Below, piece after piece: positions 17,744-25,137 of a DNA stretch of 64,000 nucleotides. Within the stretch, counting starts at the first letter, position 1. Every line of letters starts with the position of its first letter. Source of the DNA: Bowmanella yangjiangensis (GTDB lineage: Bacteria > Pseudomonadota > Gammaproteobacteria > Enterobacterales > Alteromonadaceae). The notes below the pieces were generated by a model. That model was given only the letters and a program-made list of their open reading frames with translations, was not told where the DNA came from and made no database searches. The translations under genes were made by a program, and so were the position numbers. Location: contig NZ_JAFKCS010000001.1 of NCBI RefSeq assembly GCF_017255015.1, positions 58,772 to 122,771 on the forward strand. The letters are read 5' to 3'.

Positions 17744-20029
17744 GTGCAAGTCGCTCAGTTGATGGACGTGTTTGAAAAACTTGTAGATATACCTTCTGCT
17801 GAGCGCGAGCAGTGGCTGTCACAGCAACAGGATTTAAGCCCGGACATCATCGCTCGAGTGCGACGAATGTTGGCGGCGGAAGATCGGCACCCTGAGCATT
17901 TACCTGCCTCATTACCTTATAGTGTTTTGGGAGTCTGGCGTCTTGAGTCCTTACTTGGGGATGGCGGCAGCGGCCAGGTGTTTCTGGTTAAACGGGATGA
18001 TGAGGTTCATCAGGAACCTGCCGCACTGAAATTAGTCAAGCCTGATCAGCAGGGTCTGGAACAGGACTTTGCGCTGGAACGGCGACGCCTGGCTAAACTC
18101 AACCATACCAATATTGCCCGCCTTATTGATGGCGGCAAAGCACCAGACGGCAGCCTGTATATGGTGGTTGAGTACCTGCAAGGTACAGATCCCATTGCCT
18201 ACATTAATTCCCATAAACTCTCTTTGCGTGCACGTCTGCTGTTGTTTTTGCAACTTTGCGACGCAGTGGCGTATCTGCACGGCTTTGGCCTCATCCACCG
18301 GGATATCAAGCCGCAAAATGTGGTGGTATCCAACAGCGGGCATTTAAAGCTGATTGACTTTGGTATCAGTGCCGAGCTGGGTCAGCATACTGGTAAAGAG
18401 GGCGGCACACCCGCCTATGCCGCACCAGAAGTTTGGCAGGGGGGGGCACCTTGCGCCGATCAGGATGTGTATAGTCTGGGATTGATGCTGTTCAGTATGC
18501 TAAGCGGAAAGTGTCTGGGCCAGCAGCAATCAAATCTCGGCTTATTGGTGCAAACTTTGTTTGATAAAGCCAGATTAAGCCCGGCAGACTTGTCGGCCTT
18601 GCCTGGTGAGCTTAGCGCTATAGTGCAAAAGGCTTGCAGCCAGACACCGGGACAACGTTATCAGTCGGTACATGCCCTCAGAGCCGACGTAGCGGCAGTG
18701 CTGGATGGGCGCCCGGTCAGCGGATTTGGTGGCTGGGGTTATAGGTTTCGCTGTTTTGTCAGACGCAACCCCTTTGCCAGCGGTCTGGCGTTATTGGCTA
18801 TGGTGTTTTTAGGCAATGGTTTGTATCAGGGGTACCAGGCGGCGCTTGAGCGCGACAGATTGCGTGTTGAGGAACAAAAGCAGGCTGGCGTAATGGAGTT
18901 TCTGCTTAGTCTGTTCGCCAGTCGCCCTGACACTAAGCTTACTCCCCAGGAAGTGCTGCTGGCTCATGAGGAAAGATTACTGACCAGCCTCAAGCAACAA
19001 CCGGATGTCGCCGCGCCAATGGTGTTGCAGGTAGGAGAAATATATAACCTGGTCAAAGATATCAACGGGGCGCAGCGCATGTATCAGGCGCTGTTGGATA
19101 ACCCGCAGGTTTCAGCAGATATTCAGGCCACAGCGGCCTTTGGTTTGGCCACCTTATGGCAGTTATCAGGCAAGCTGCCGGAAGCTGCTGTGTTGCTAGG
19201 GCAGGCTCAGCGCTTTTGGTCAAAGGACAAGCGCTATCAGATTGAATTGATACGCAGTCGCGACCTTGAGGCTAGGTTACTGCGTTTAGGTGATGAGCCT
19301 AAGCAAGCCATCACCTTACTTGAAGATACGCTGCTTGAGCTTCGCCAATCCTGGCCCAACCCCAGTCGCACTAGGATGCTGTTGCAAGCCTCTCTGGGGC
19401 AAGCGCATAGGCAGTTAGATCAGTTGTCTCAGGCACAACAAGCTTTTACCGATGCAGTGAATACCGCAGAGGCCATAGGGTTGGGTGCAAGTTTGGATAT
19501 GCTTAACTGCCGGGAAGCTTTGGCCGAGATCAGTTTACGGCAAGGGGATATTCAGCGTGCTGCCAGCGAAATTGGCGAAATTGCCCAATTGAAACTGACA
19601 TTGGTCGGCGAGGGCGCGGCCACCGCCGCCAGCTTTGCCAATCATGCGACTTTGCTGGCTAAGTTGGGCCAGTTGGACGAAGCAGAACAAGGTATGCAGC
19701 GTGCGCTGGTGATGGCACAAAAAAGTGAAGGTGAGGATGGCATGTTGAGTCTGTCCAGCGAGATGGGATTAATGGATATCAGGCTGAAGCAAGGCAAAGA
19801 CCAAACAGAGGGCTTTTCTGCACTGAGCAGCAGACTGGAAACCATGCAGCTACACCCTCTACTGAAGTTTAAGCTACATGCGTTGACCATACGCTTTCTG
19901 GCAGACCAGGATAAAGAAGCGGCCAGGCAACGGCTGGCTGAGTTTGAACAAGATCTCGATGCCATGGGGGAGGCTGGTGCCATGTATCGACGCTTCTTTT
20001 TAGAGGCACAAAGCTTGTTGTCTGATTAG
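17744..20029 (+). CDS. Membrane-anchored Ser/Thr protein kinase with TPR-like C-terminal domain
   Basis: An N-terminal segment PSAEREQWL...VRRMLAAED, characteristic of bacterial kinases partnered with ECF-like sigma factors, precedes a complete Hanks kinase domain: glycine loop GDGGSGQVFLVKR, AALKLVK with the ATP-binding Lys, IHRDIKPQN with catalytic Asp, IDFG with metal-binding Asp, and YAAPEVW. One membrane helix follows (SGLALLAMVFLGNGLYQGY), then about 380 residues of helical TPR-like repeats on the far side. The start is uncertain: GTG at 17744 has GGAA 7 bases upstream and fits the family; ATG 17651 and ATG 17762 are in frame alternatives. It is divergent from the giant lipoprotein gene, with about 160 bases between them. 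Confidence 0.92.
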   Translation: MQVAQLMDVFEKLVDIPSAEREQWLSQQQDLSPDIIARVRRMLAAEDRHPEHLPASLPYSVLGVWRLESLLGDGGSGQVFLVKRDDEVHQEPAALKLVKPDQQGLEQDFALERRRLAKLNHTNIARLIDGGKAPDGSLYMVVEYLQGTDPIAYINSHKLSLRARLLLFLQLCDAVAYLHGFGLIHRDIKPQNVVVSNSGHLKLIDFGISAELGQHTGKEGGTPAYAAPEVWQGGAPCADQDVYSLGLMLFSMLSGKCLGQQQSNLGLLVQTLFDKARLSPADLSALPGELSAIVQKACSQTPGQRYQSVHALRADVAAVLDGRPVSGFGGWGYRFRCFVRRNPFASGLALLAMVFLGNGLYQGYQAALERDRLRVEEQKQAGVMEFLLSLFASRPDTKLTPQEVLLAHEERLLTSLKQQPDVAAPMVLQVGEIYNLVKDINGAQRMYQALLDNPQVSADIQATAAFGLATLWQLSGKLPEAAVLLGQAQRFWSKDKRYQIELIRSRDLEARLLRLGDEPKQAITLLEDTLLELRQSWPNPSRTRMLLQASLGQAHRQLDQLSQAQQAFTDAVNTAEAIGLGASLDMLNCREALAEISLRQGDIQRAASEIGEIAQLKLTLVGEGAATAASFANHATLLAKLGQLDEAEQGMQRALVMAQKSEGEDGMLSLSSEMGLMDIRLKQGKDQTEGFSALSSRLETMQLHPLLKFKLHALTIRFLADQDKEAARQRLAEFEQDLDAMGEAGAMYRRFFLEAQSLLSD

Positions 20030-20140
20030 CCAAAACTTGGCTGCAATGTCAGTCTTCAGGCAGGACAGAGTTTATGCAAAATCGGTGGCATGCTATGCTT
20101 GCGCCTAACCTAATCCAGATAATTTTCAGGCGAGAGTATC

Positions 20141-20650
20141 ATGCCGTTATTAGATAGTTTTACCGTTGACCATACCCGTATGCATGCTCCGGCAGTGCGC
20201 GTAGCCAAAACCATGAGCACCCCAAAAGGCGACACCATCACGGTATTCGACCTGCGCTTTTGTATTCCCAATCAGAATATTCTAAGCGAGAAGGGCATTC
20301 ACACCCTGGAGCATCTGTTCGCCGGTTTTATGCGTGACCACTTAAATGGTAACGGCGTGGAAATTATTGATATTTCGCCTATGGGCTGTCGTACCGGCTT
20401 TTATATGAGCCTGATTGGCGAACCGTCTGAGCAGCGCGTAGCAGATGCCTGGCTGGCGGCCATGCAAGATGTGTTAGAGGTAGCCAATCAGTCTGAAATT
20501 CCTGAACTAAACGAATACCAGTGCGGTACTTATGAGATGCATTCGTTACTGGAAGCGCAGGATATTGCCCGTGATGTAATTGGCGCTGGGGTGCAGGTTA
20601 ATAAAAATGATGACCTGAAACTTAGCGACGAGATTCTGGGTAAACTGTAA
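20141..20650 (+). CDS. luxS: S-ribosylhomocysteine lyase (AI-2 synthase)
   Basis: LuxS splits S-ribosylhomocysteine into homocysteine and DPD, the precursor of autoinducer-2, closing the activated methyl cycle. The 169-residue length is normal. The metal ligands are present: His 54 and His 58 in HTLEH with the catalytic Glu 57, and Cys 128 in [10 protein letters not shown]; the second catalytic residue Cys 83 is in [10 protein letters not shown]. The gene stands alone with its own terminator 17 bases after the stop. It lies between the kinase and the genes leading to the ECF sigma factor. Confidence 0.98.
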   Translation: MPLLDSFTVDHTRMHAPAVRVAKTMSTPKGDTITVFDLRFCIPNQNILSEKGIHTLEHLFAGFMRDHLNGNGVEIIDISPMGCRTGFYMSLIGEPSEQRVADAWLAAMQDVLEVANQSEIPELNEYQCGTYEMHSLLEAQDIARDVIGAGVQVNKNDDLKLSDEILGKL

Positions 20651-20666
20651 CTGGTTTAGATATGAT

Positions 20667-20692
20667 AAAACCCGGCCAAGGCCGGGTTTTTT
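20667..20692 (+). terminator. Intrinsic terminator after luxS
   Basis: ACCCGGCC and GGCCGGGT form an 8-bp stem with a 2-base AA tip, preceded by A residues and followed by a run of T, so it can also serve the converging minus-strand gene. Confidence 0.9.
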
Positions 20693-20714
20693 ATTGGCAA
20701 GTTTGGCTCTATTG

Positions 20715-21506
20715 TTAAGAGTCCTGACGGATAGCTTGCACAATTTTCTCTGCCAGGGCCTTTGGCATACTCAGCATAGGTAAGTGACCGCTGGCTAAGG
20801 TAAATTGCTGGTCAGGCTGAATAGACGCAGCGATTTTTTGCTGGCTGGCAAGGGAGATGATTTGATCCTGCTCAGCAAAGATATAGCTGGTACGAATCGC
20901 CTCCAACTTACTGACTGAAAGATTGACCTGACCGTCGCCGGTGGCCGCCGGTTCATCCACTGCTAAGTTAATAACTTGCGGATAATAGGCCGGAATTGCG
21001 GTGAATGTTTCAGCAAAAGCCCGCGGGTTGGTGATCCTCATCCAGCCATCTTGATAGGTAATACCGCTAAAATAGTGTTTTTCATCCGCTTCACTTAGCA
21101 AAGCAAATGGCTTGGCACCCTCTATGGGCGCGACCGCCGAGACATACACTATATCCGTGATGCTAACCGCAGGGCATTGGCTAAGGGTCTGATGTGCTAT
21201 GGCGCCACCTTGGCTATGCACTACCAAGGCAATCGGGCCTGAAATCGCGGTCAGGCTTTGGCAAAGGGCTGCTGCTGAACTCTCCAATGTGGCACTTGCC
21301 GGGGCTGGGTCACTGCCTCTTCCTGGCAGATCAACAGCCTTGCTGGCTAAGTCGTGTTTTTCTAACTCTTTTTGCAGTGGTTGCCAGGCGGCGGCATTAA
21401 AATGGGCGCCGTGCACTAAGACTATAGTTGGGGCTGGATCAGTTGGTGTCGGGGCTGAGCAGCCCAGTAATGCCATAGGCAACAGCGCGGCCAGATATTT
21501 TCTCAT
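20715..21506 (-). CDS. Alpha/beta hydrolase lipoprotein
   Basis: A 263-residue alpha/beta hydrolase carried on a lipoprotein signal (MRKYLAALLPMALLGC, lipobox LLGC). The oxyanion motif HGAHFN, nucleophile Ser in VVHSQGG, acid Asp in FAEQDQ and catalytic His in SGHLPML are in the right order. It resembles the salicylate/methyl-ester esterase-like branch of short alpha/beta hydrolases, anchored here to the envelope. Substrate unknown. AAGGAG lies 6 bases before the ATG. It converges on luxS, sharing that terminator. Confidence 0.9.
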   Translation of the reverse strand: MRKYLAALLPMALLGCSAPTPTDPAPTIVLVHGAHFNAAAWQPLQKELEKHDLASKAVDLPGRGSDPAPASATLESSAAALCQSLTAISGPIALVVHSQGGAIAHQTLSQCPAVSITDIVYVSAVAPIEGAKPFALLSEADEKHYFSGITYQDGWMRITNPRAFAETFTAIPAYYPQVINLAVDEPAATGDGQVNLSVSKLEAIRTSYIFAEQDQIISLASQQKIAASIQPDQQFTLASGHLPMLSMPKALAEKIVQAIRQDS

Positions 21507-21824
21507 GTTTACTCCTTATATGAGAATGCTTCCTAACTGCTGATTGTACCTGCATATCAGTATAAAAAACTCAAATTAACGAAAGCTTACAAAGGTACTC
21601 TGCGACTAAGTATCGGATTGATTTAGGTAAAGTCTGAGCTTTAATATTGAGTCTCAGTTTGCATGCTATAGGTTTATACCTGCCTTCCAGCTGTGTGAAA
21701 GGATTCTCGCCCCGTTAATATTTGCTTACCTAATTGGTCCTGCCAGTAATGAATGTTTCATGAGAAGTGATAAGGCTTTAGGTAAGATAAACCAAGACAA
21801 TTGAACGATGAAAAGGCAGAGGGA
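21507..21824. other. Intergenic region between divergent genes
   Basis: This 318-base AT-rich stretch separates the alpha/beta hydrolase lipoprotein gene (minus) from the truncated GFA gene (plus). It must hold promoters for both but I see no convincing -35/-10 pair, hairpin or operator. Confidence 0.5.
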
Positions 21825-22046
21825 ATGTACCAGGGGAGTTGCTTATGTGGCGCCGTGCGAGTCATTGTAGAGGGAGAAGTCAGCAGCATTATTCACTGCC
21901 ATTGTTCTTTGTGCCGCAAGTCCAGTGGTACGGCATATGCTACTAATGGTTTTGTACGAGCTGAGGAATTCAGCATTGTTAGTGGCAAAGATGTGCTGGG
22001 CTTTTACGAAACCAAACCTGGTCGAAATCGAGAACTCTTATGTTAA
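21825..22046 (+). pseudogene. Truncated GFA-family (glutathione-dependent formaldehyde-activating-like) gene
   Basis: The 73 codons from ATG 21825 (AAGG 9 bases upstream) encode the N-terminal half of a GFA/CENP-V zinc protein: CLCGAVR and CHCSLCRKSSG, the first two zinc-binding cysteine groups. Family members are about 120-140 residues and carry a last Cys pair (CxxCG); this is missing because the frame stops 7 bases inside the class D beta-lactamase gene. No GFA remnant is visible after that gene. The domain cannot fold normally, so I treat it as a broken gene whose 3' half was lost when the beta-lactamase region was joined on. Confidence 0.8.
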
Positions 22047-22846
22047 AACGCTTACTGGCAACCGGCTTACTCAGCCTTTCATTGTTACAAACAACCATGG
22101 CGCAGCAAGTTGAACCTTGTGAAGAAGGTGAAGCCTGCACTCTGGCGCTATACAGCGAAGTCAGTGAAAAATGGCAATTTATTAACCCATCCAGAGCACA
22201 TCAGGACTTTGCGCCTTATTCTACCTTTAAGATCCCCAACACTTTGATTTTGTTTGAAACAGGTCAGATCAATAGCGCTGACAGTTACAGTATTGATTTA
22301 CATCGTTACCCTCAGCAAAGCTGGTGGTTCTCTTCCTGGCGTGAGCCTGCGCATAAGTTGAAATCAGCTTTTGATCACTCGGTATTGCCTTTGTATCAGC
22401 AATGGTCTGCGGATTTAGGTAAAACGGCGTATGAGCAATATGTGGCGGAATTTGGCTATGGTAATAAGGATGTATCTGGCCCGGTTGACCGTTTTTGGTT
22501 GGGGGATAGTCTGCAAATTAGTGCGGTAAATCAGGTTGAGTTTTTGCGTAAATATAAACATCGTCAGTTGGGACTGAAGGACGCAACCTATGAGGAATTT
22601 GAACCCGTATTTTTGCAGCGCAGTGGCCAGAATGTCAGGCTCTATGCCAAAACTGGCGGCGGTATGTTGCCAGAAGGCGGCGCTAGAGGCTGGTATGTGG
22701 GGATAGTGGAAGATGCCGCTGGAAGCCATTATTTTGCATTTAATATGGATGCAGAGAACTTTAGCCAGTTGGCTAAAATCAGGGTCGAAAAAGCCCTGGC
22801 TAGCTTACGGGCCTTCAATGTTTCAGTTCCGGCAATGAAAGACTAG
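22040..22846 (+). CDS. Class D (OXA-type) beta-lactamase
   Basis: A 268-residue periplasmic serine beta-lactamase with signal peptide (MLKRLLATGLLSLSLLQTTMA). Class D motifs: STFK with nucleophile Ser 61 and Lys 64 (the lysine that is carboxylated in this class), YGN at 140-142, Trp 153 in FWLGDSLQIS, and KTG at 204-206. The SxV motif reads Ser-Val-Leu (114-116), so the conserved Val is replaced by Leu. The NPSRAH...PYSTFKIPN region and FAFNMD end resemble OXA-48/OXA-10-like enzymes. The ATG overlaps the tail of a truncated GFA frame. No integron or insertion sequence is visible, so it looks like a resident chromosomal gene; spectrum of activity cannot be read. Confidence 0.93.
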   Translation: MLKRLLATGLLSLSLLQTTMAQQVEPCEEGEACTLALYSEVSEKWQFINPSRAHQDFAPYSTFKIPNTLILFETGQINSADSYSIDLHRYPQQSWWFSSWREPAHKLKSAFDHSVLPLYQQWSADLGKTAYEQYVAEFGYGNKDVSGPVDRFWLGDSLQISAVNQVEFLRKYKHRQLGLKDATYEEFEPVFLQRSGQNVRLYAKTGGGMLPEGGARGWYVGIVEDAAGSHYFAFNMDAENFSQLAKIRVEKALASLRAFNVSVPAMKD

Positions 22847-22851
22847 ATGCA

Positions 22852-22871
22852 GCCCCGGCAAATACCGGGGC
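22852..22871. other. Hairpin between converging genes
   Basis: GCCCCGG and CCGGGGC form a 7-bp stem, loop CAAATA, just after the beta-lactamase stop and before the end of the minus-strand gene. There is no T run on either side, so it is a weak bidirectional terminator at best. Confidence 0.5.
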
Positions 22872-22885
22872 GATTTATCAAACCA

Positions 22886-23416
22886 CTATTGTTCAGAACG
22901 ACGGCCTTGCGCCTGTTCTTCGGCATCTAATTTGATGTAGAGGCTGTCCAATTTGGACTGTAAGGCCGCTTCACGTTTAAGATCCGCTTCATTCAAGTCG
23001 TCTTTTTCTGAAAGCAGATTTAACTGGTCTTCCAATTCAGCGATCTGTTTTTCAATTTGCTCAAGCTTATCTTGATTGTCGTTTTCCGCTGTACTTTCTA
23101 CACAAGTTCTCAGCTTTTGTGCCGGGATACCGCTTAACTTGCCTACGCCGACATACAGGCATTGATTTAGTGCCTCTTCGGACGCATCCGGTGTATCCAG
23201 ACATTTATCCAGTGTCTGAACAAAGTGGTCCTTTAAACGCTCGGCTCGCTGGTTTGTGCATTGCGCCAATTGAGTAAAAGTTCCGTCGTCCTGGAACTGG
23301 TTGATAATTTCCTGCATCAGTTCCTGTTTGTAAGCACTGACATCCGACGTCATGTTTTCGGCAACACTGAAAAACGGCAAGGCTGAAAGCAACAGCCCCG
23401 TCAGCAAACACTTCAT
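22886..23416 (-). CDS. Small exported coiled-coil protein
   Basis: A 176-residue protein with signal peptide MKCLLTGLLLSALPFFSVA. The mature N-terminal half has four spaced cysteines (QLAQCTNQR, LDKCLDT, NQCLYVG, LRTCVES), the C-terminal half is a charged coiled coil (LEQIEKQIAELEDQLNLL). No family recognised. The ATG at 23416 has AAGGA 8 bases upstream; longer frames lack a signal peptide. It lies 128 bases downstream of the ECF sigma gene in the same direction, which makes it a candidate member or target of that sigma unit. Confidence 0.8.
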   Translation of the reverse strand: MKCLLTGLLLSALPFFSVAENMTSDVSAYKQELMQEIINQFQDDGTFTQLAQCTNQRAERLKDHFVQTLDKCLDTPDASEEALNQCLYVGVGKLSGIPAQKLRTCVESTAENDNQDKLEQIEKQIAELEDQLNLLSEKDDLNEADLKREAALQSKLDSLYIKLDAEEQAQGRRSEQ

Positions 23417-23544
23417 ATTATTATCCTTCGCTAGGTGAGTGGAGCCGACGAGTTGCCCGAACAGTAGGGAATGGCTGGTCAGCGTGCAGGGATACTGGCA
23501 CGAAAAGCGGGGCAAATCTGTAACCCTTTGTTAGCAAATTTTTA

Positions 23545-24081
23545 TCAAATGGGGCAAAGCTCGCTGGTCAGCCAACTGCGTGCTTTTTGCCAGTCACGTC
23601 TGACGGTACGTTCGTTTATACCTAGTAGCTCTGCTGTTTCTTTTTCGGTTAATCCAGCGAAGAACAGACATTCAACGACGTTGGCTAATCTGGGCTGTTC
23701 TTGTTCCAGTGTGGCCAGCGCATCTTCAATATCCAGCAACCAAGAGCCTGGCTCATTCACGCCATCCAGAATATTCAGCCATTCATCCAGATCTGGGGCG
23801 CTGCGCTTATCTGTGTTCTGGGCGCGAATATAATCGATAAGTGCGTAGCGCATTGCTTTACTGGCCGTGCGCAGAAAGTGCTGTGGATCAGACCAGCTGT
23901 GCATGTCTTTCAGGCGTAGAAAGGATTCATGCACTAATACCGTGGTACATAAGGTGCCGCTTCGCAGCCCAATCATCCAGCGCTGCGTGCTGGCTACTTT
24001 TTTTAGTTGCTGATAGAAGCTGTCGATGAGTAGGGCGAGTCCCTTTTGATCGGTTTGGTAGTTGAGGTTAGTGCTGCTCAT
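23545..24081 (-). CDS. ECF-like RNA polymerase sigma factor (TIGR02999-type)
   Basis: A 178-residue sigma-70 family factor with region 2 (LVHESFLRLKD...HFLRTASKAMRYALIDYIRA) and region 4 helix-turn-helix (LTEKETAELLGINERTVRRDW). The LVHESFLRL and HFLRTASKAMR strings are the signature of the ECF-like group that is usually encoded beside a Ser/Thr kinase with an AER-W-L N-terminus and TPRs, rather than beside an anti-sigma factor. That kinase is about 3.5 kb away here (17744-20029), on the opposite strand. No anti-sigma gene is adjacent, which supports control by phosphorylation. Confidence 0.9.
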   Translation of the reverse strand: MSSTNLNYQTDQKGLALLIDSFYQQLKKVASTQRWMIGLRSGTLCTTVLVHESFLRLKDMHSWSDPQHFLRTASKAMRYALIDYIRAQNTDKRSAPDLDEWLNILDGVNEPGSWLLDIEDALATLEQEQPRLANVVECLFFAGLTEKETAELLGINERTVRRDWQKARSWLTSELCPI

Positions 24082-24424
24082 TCAGTACCTGGCAATTCCG
24101 TTGTCTTCCTGTTCCGGTTAAAAAGTATTCCATGCTTGTTGAAATTAGGAAACCCATTCAGCCAGACAAGTACAAAAAATCCCCATGAAAACTATCGGAC
24201 AGGCTAATGCCGGTGTGATTGGGCTATGAGTAGTTTACAAATTACTAACTGTCAATTTTTCATACATGTTTTTTTCTCTGGTCTTGCTTGCTTATTTAAT
24301 ATTTTGATTTTAAACACTTTTACTTATTGGTCTGAATTTTGCCTTAGCATTTTTAAGTGGTGGTGCTGGTTGATTGAACAACCTGGCATCGATTTTTTGG
24401 AAAGTGTTGCAGCTATGCGGGAAT

Positions 24425-24513
24425 GGGGTGCCCATACCCCTGGGTAGATAGGACAGTTTCGTTGAGACGCTCCCTGCCTTTCAGGGATAGACCGTCCAAC
24501 CCCTAGGCTTGGG
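24425..24513 (+). ncRNA. Candidate structured RNA with alternative pairings
   Basis: Within the 500-base gap 24082-24585 this 90-base GC-rich block folds well. GGAC (24451) pairs with GTCC (24494) and encloses two hairpins: GTTTC/GAGAC (24456-24468) and TCCCTG/CAGGGA (24471-24487). Outside, CCCCTGGGT (24437) can pair with ACCCCTAGG (24499), or the same ACCCC can pair with GGGGT just before it (24425-24440), so two exclusive folds exist. It ends about 70 bases before a small + strand gene. I do not recognise it as a known riboswitch. The AT-rich bases 24082-24424 show nothing I can name. Confidence 0.35.
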
Positions 24514-24585
24514 AAAAATAGCACGGGTTATTTGACGTATGGCTATTTTCATCAACACTTAAAGGTACTTAGCAAAGGATTGCGT

Positions 24586-24855
24586 ATGGAAAAGCAAGCC
24601 AGCAAATTATTGGCACAGCAATTAGTGCATCAACCCGCATTTTCCCTGGTTGCCCTACAGGTTGTGGCAGAGGTTGAAAAAGAACTGGGCAGACAAGCTT
24701 CGCTTGGTGAAATTCGCGACGTGTTAACTCACCGTAACAAGCTACGGCATCTCGCAGAAACATCACATAACCCCGAACTTCTCTCTGCGCTTGCAGACCC
24801 CTCAGACAAACTGGATAAGGTGTTGGCTACCTGCGCCGAACTACTAACAGAGTAA
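24586..24855 (+). CDS. Small hypothetical protein
   Basis: An 89-residue, mostly helical soluble protein, without signal peptide. Internal phrases such as KLLAQQLVHQPAFSLVALQVV and EIRDVLTHRNKLRHL are not a family I can name. ATG 24586 has AAAGGA 6 bases upstream; the frame extends to a TTG at 24532 but that lacks a binding site. It follows the structured block at 24425-24513, which could belong to its leader. Confidence 0.65.
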   Translation: MEKQASKLLAQQLVHQPAFSLVALQVVAEVEKELGRQASLGEIRDVLTHRNKLRHLAETSHNPELLSALADPSDKLDKVLATCAELLTE

Positions 24856-25137
24856 ACCTTCGCCGCCTGTTTTTCCTCACCGTCTCTTTCTTGCCATTTG
24901 TTGCAAGATTCTCCCATTTTGAATGTAGTGTTTTGATTCTCTTAAGGAATCTACCCAGATTCATCGATTAATTTGTCTACCAGTTAAGCGCACTGTTGTC
25001 TAAATCGGCTAGGTGGTCAACGGCATACTGCCAGGTCAAGGCTGGAGGGAGCTTTGCATTCTCAAGCTAAATCTGAATAATGAGTGCCCTTTGTTATCTG
25101 GTTGTTAAAAATTTACTGCTGGTGGTACATCGCTCAT

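Noticed and set aside
24423-24445. TPP riboswitch start (GGGGTGCCC resembles the thi-box P3 region)
   Set aside because: The CTGAGA and ACCTGATC core elements of the thi box are absent.
24226-24447. 73-codon + strand frame in the AT-rich gap before the structured block
   Set aside because: No ribosome site, hydrophobic low-complexity product, and it runs into the structured block; coding is not supported.
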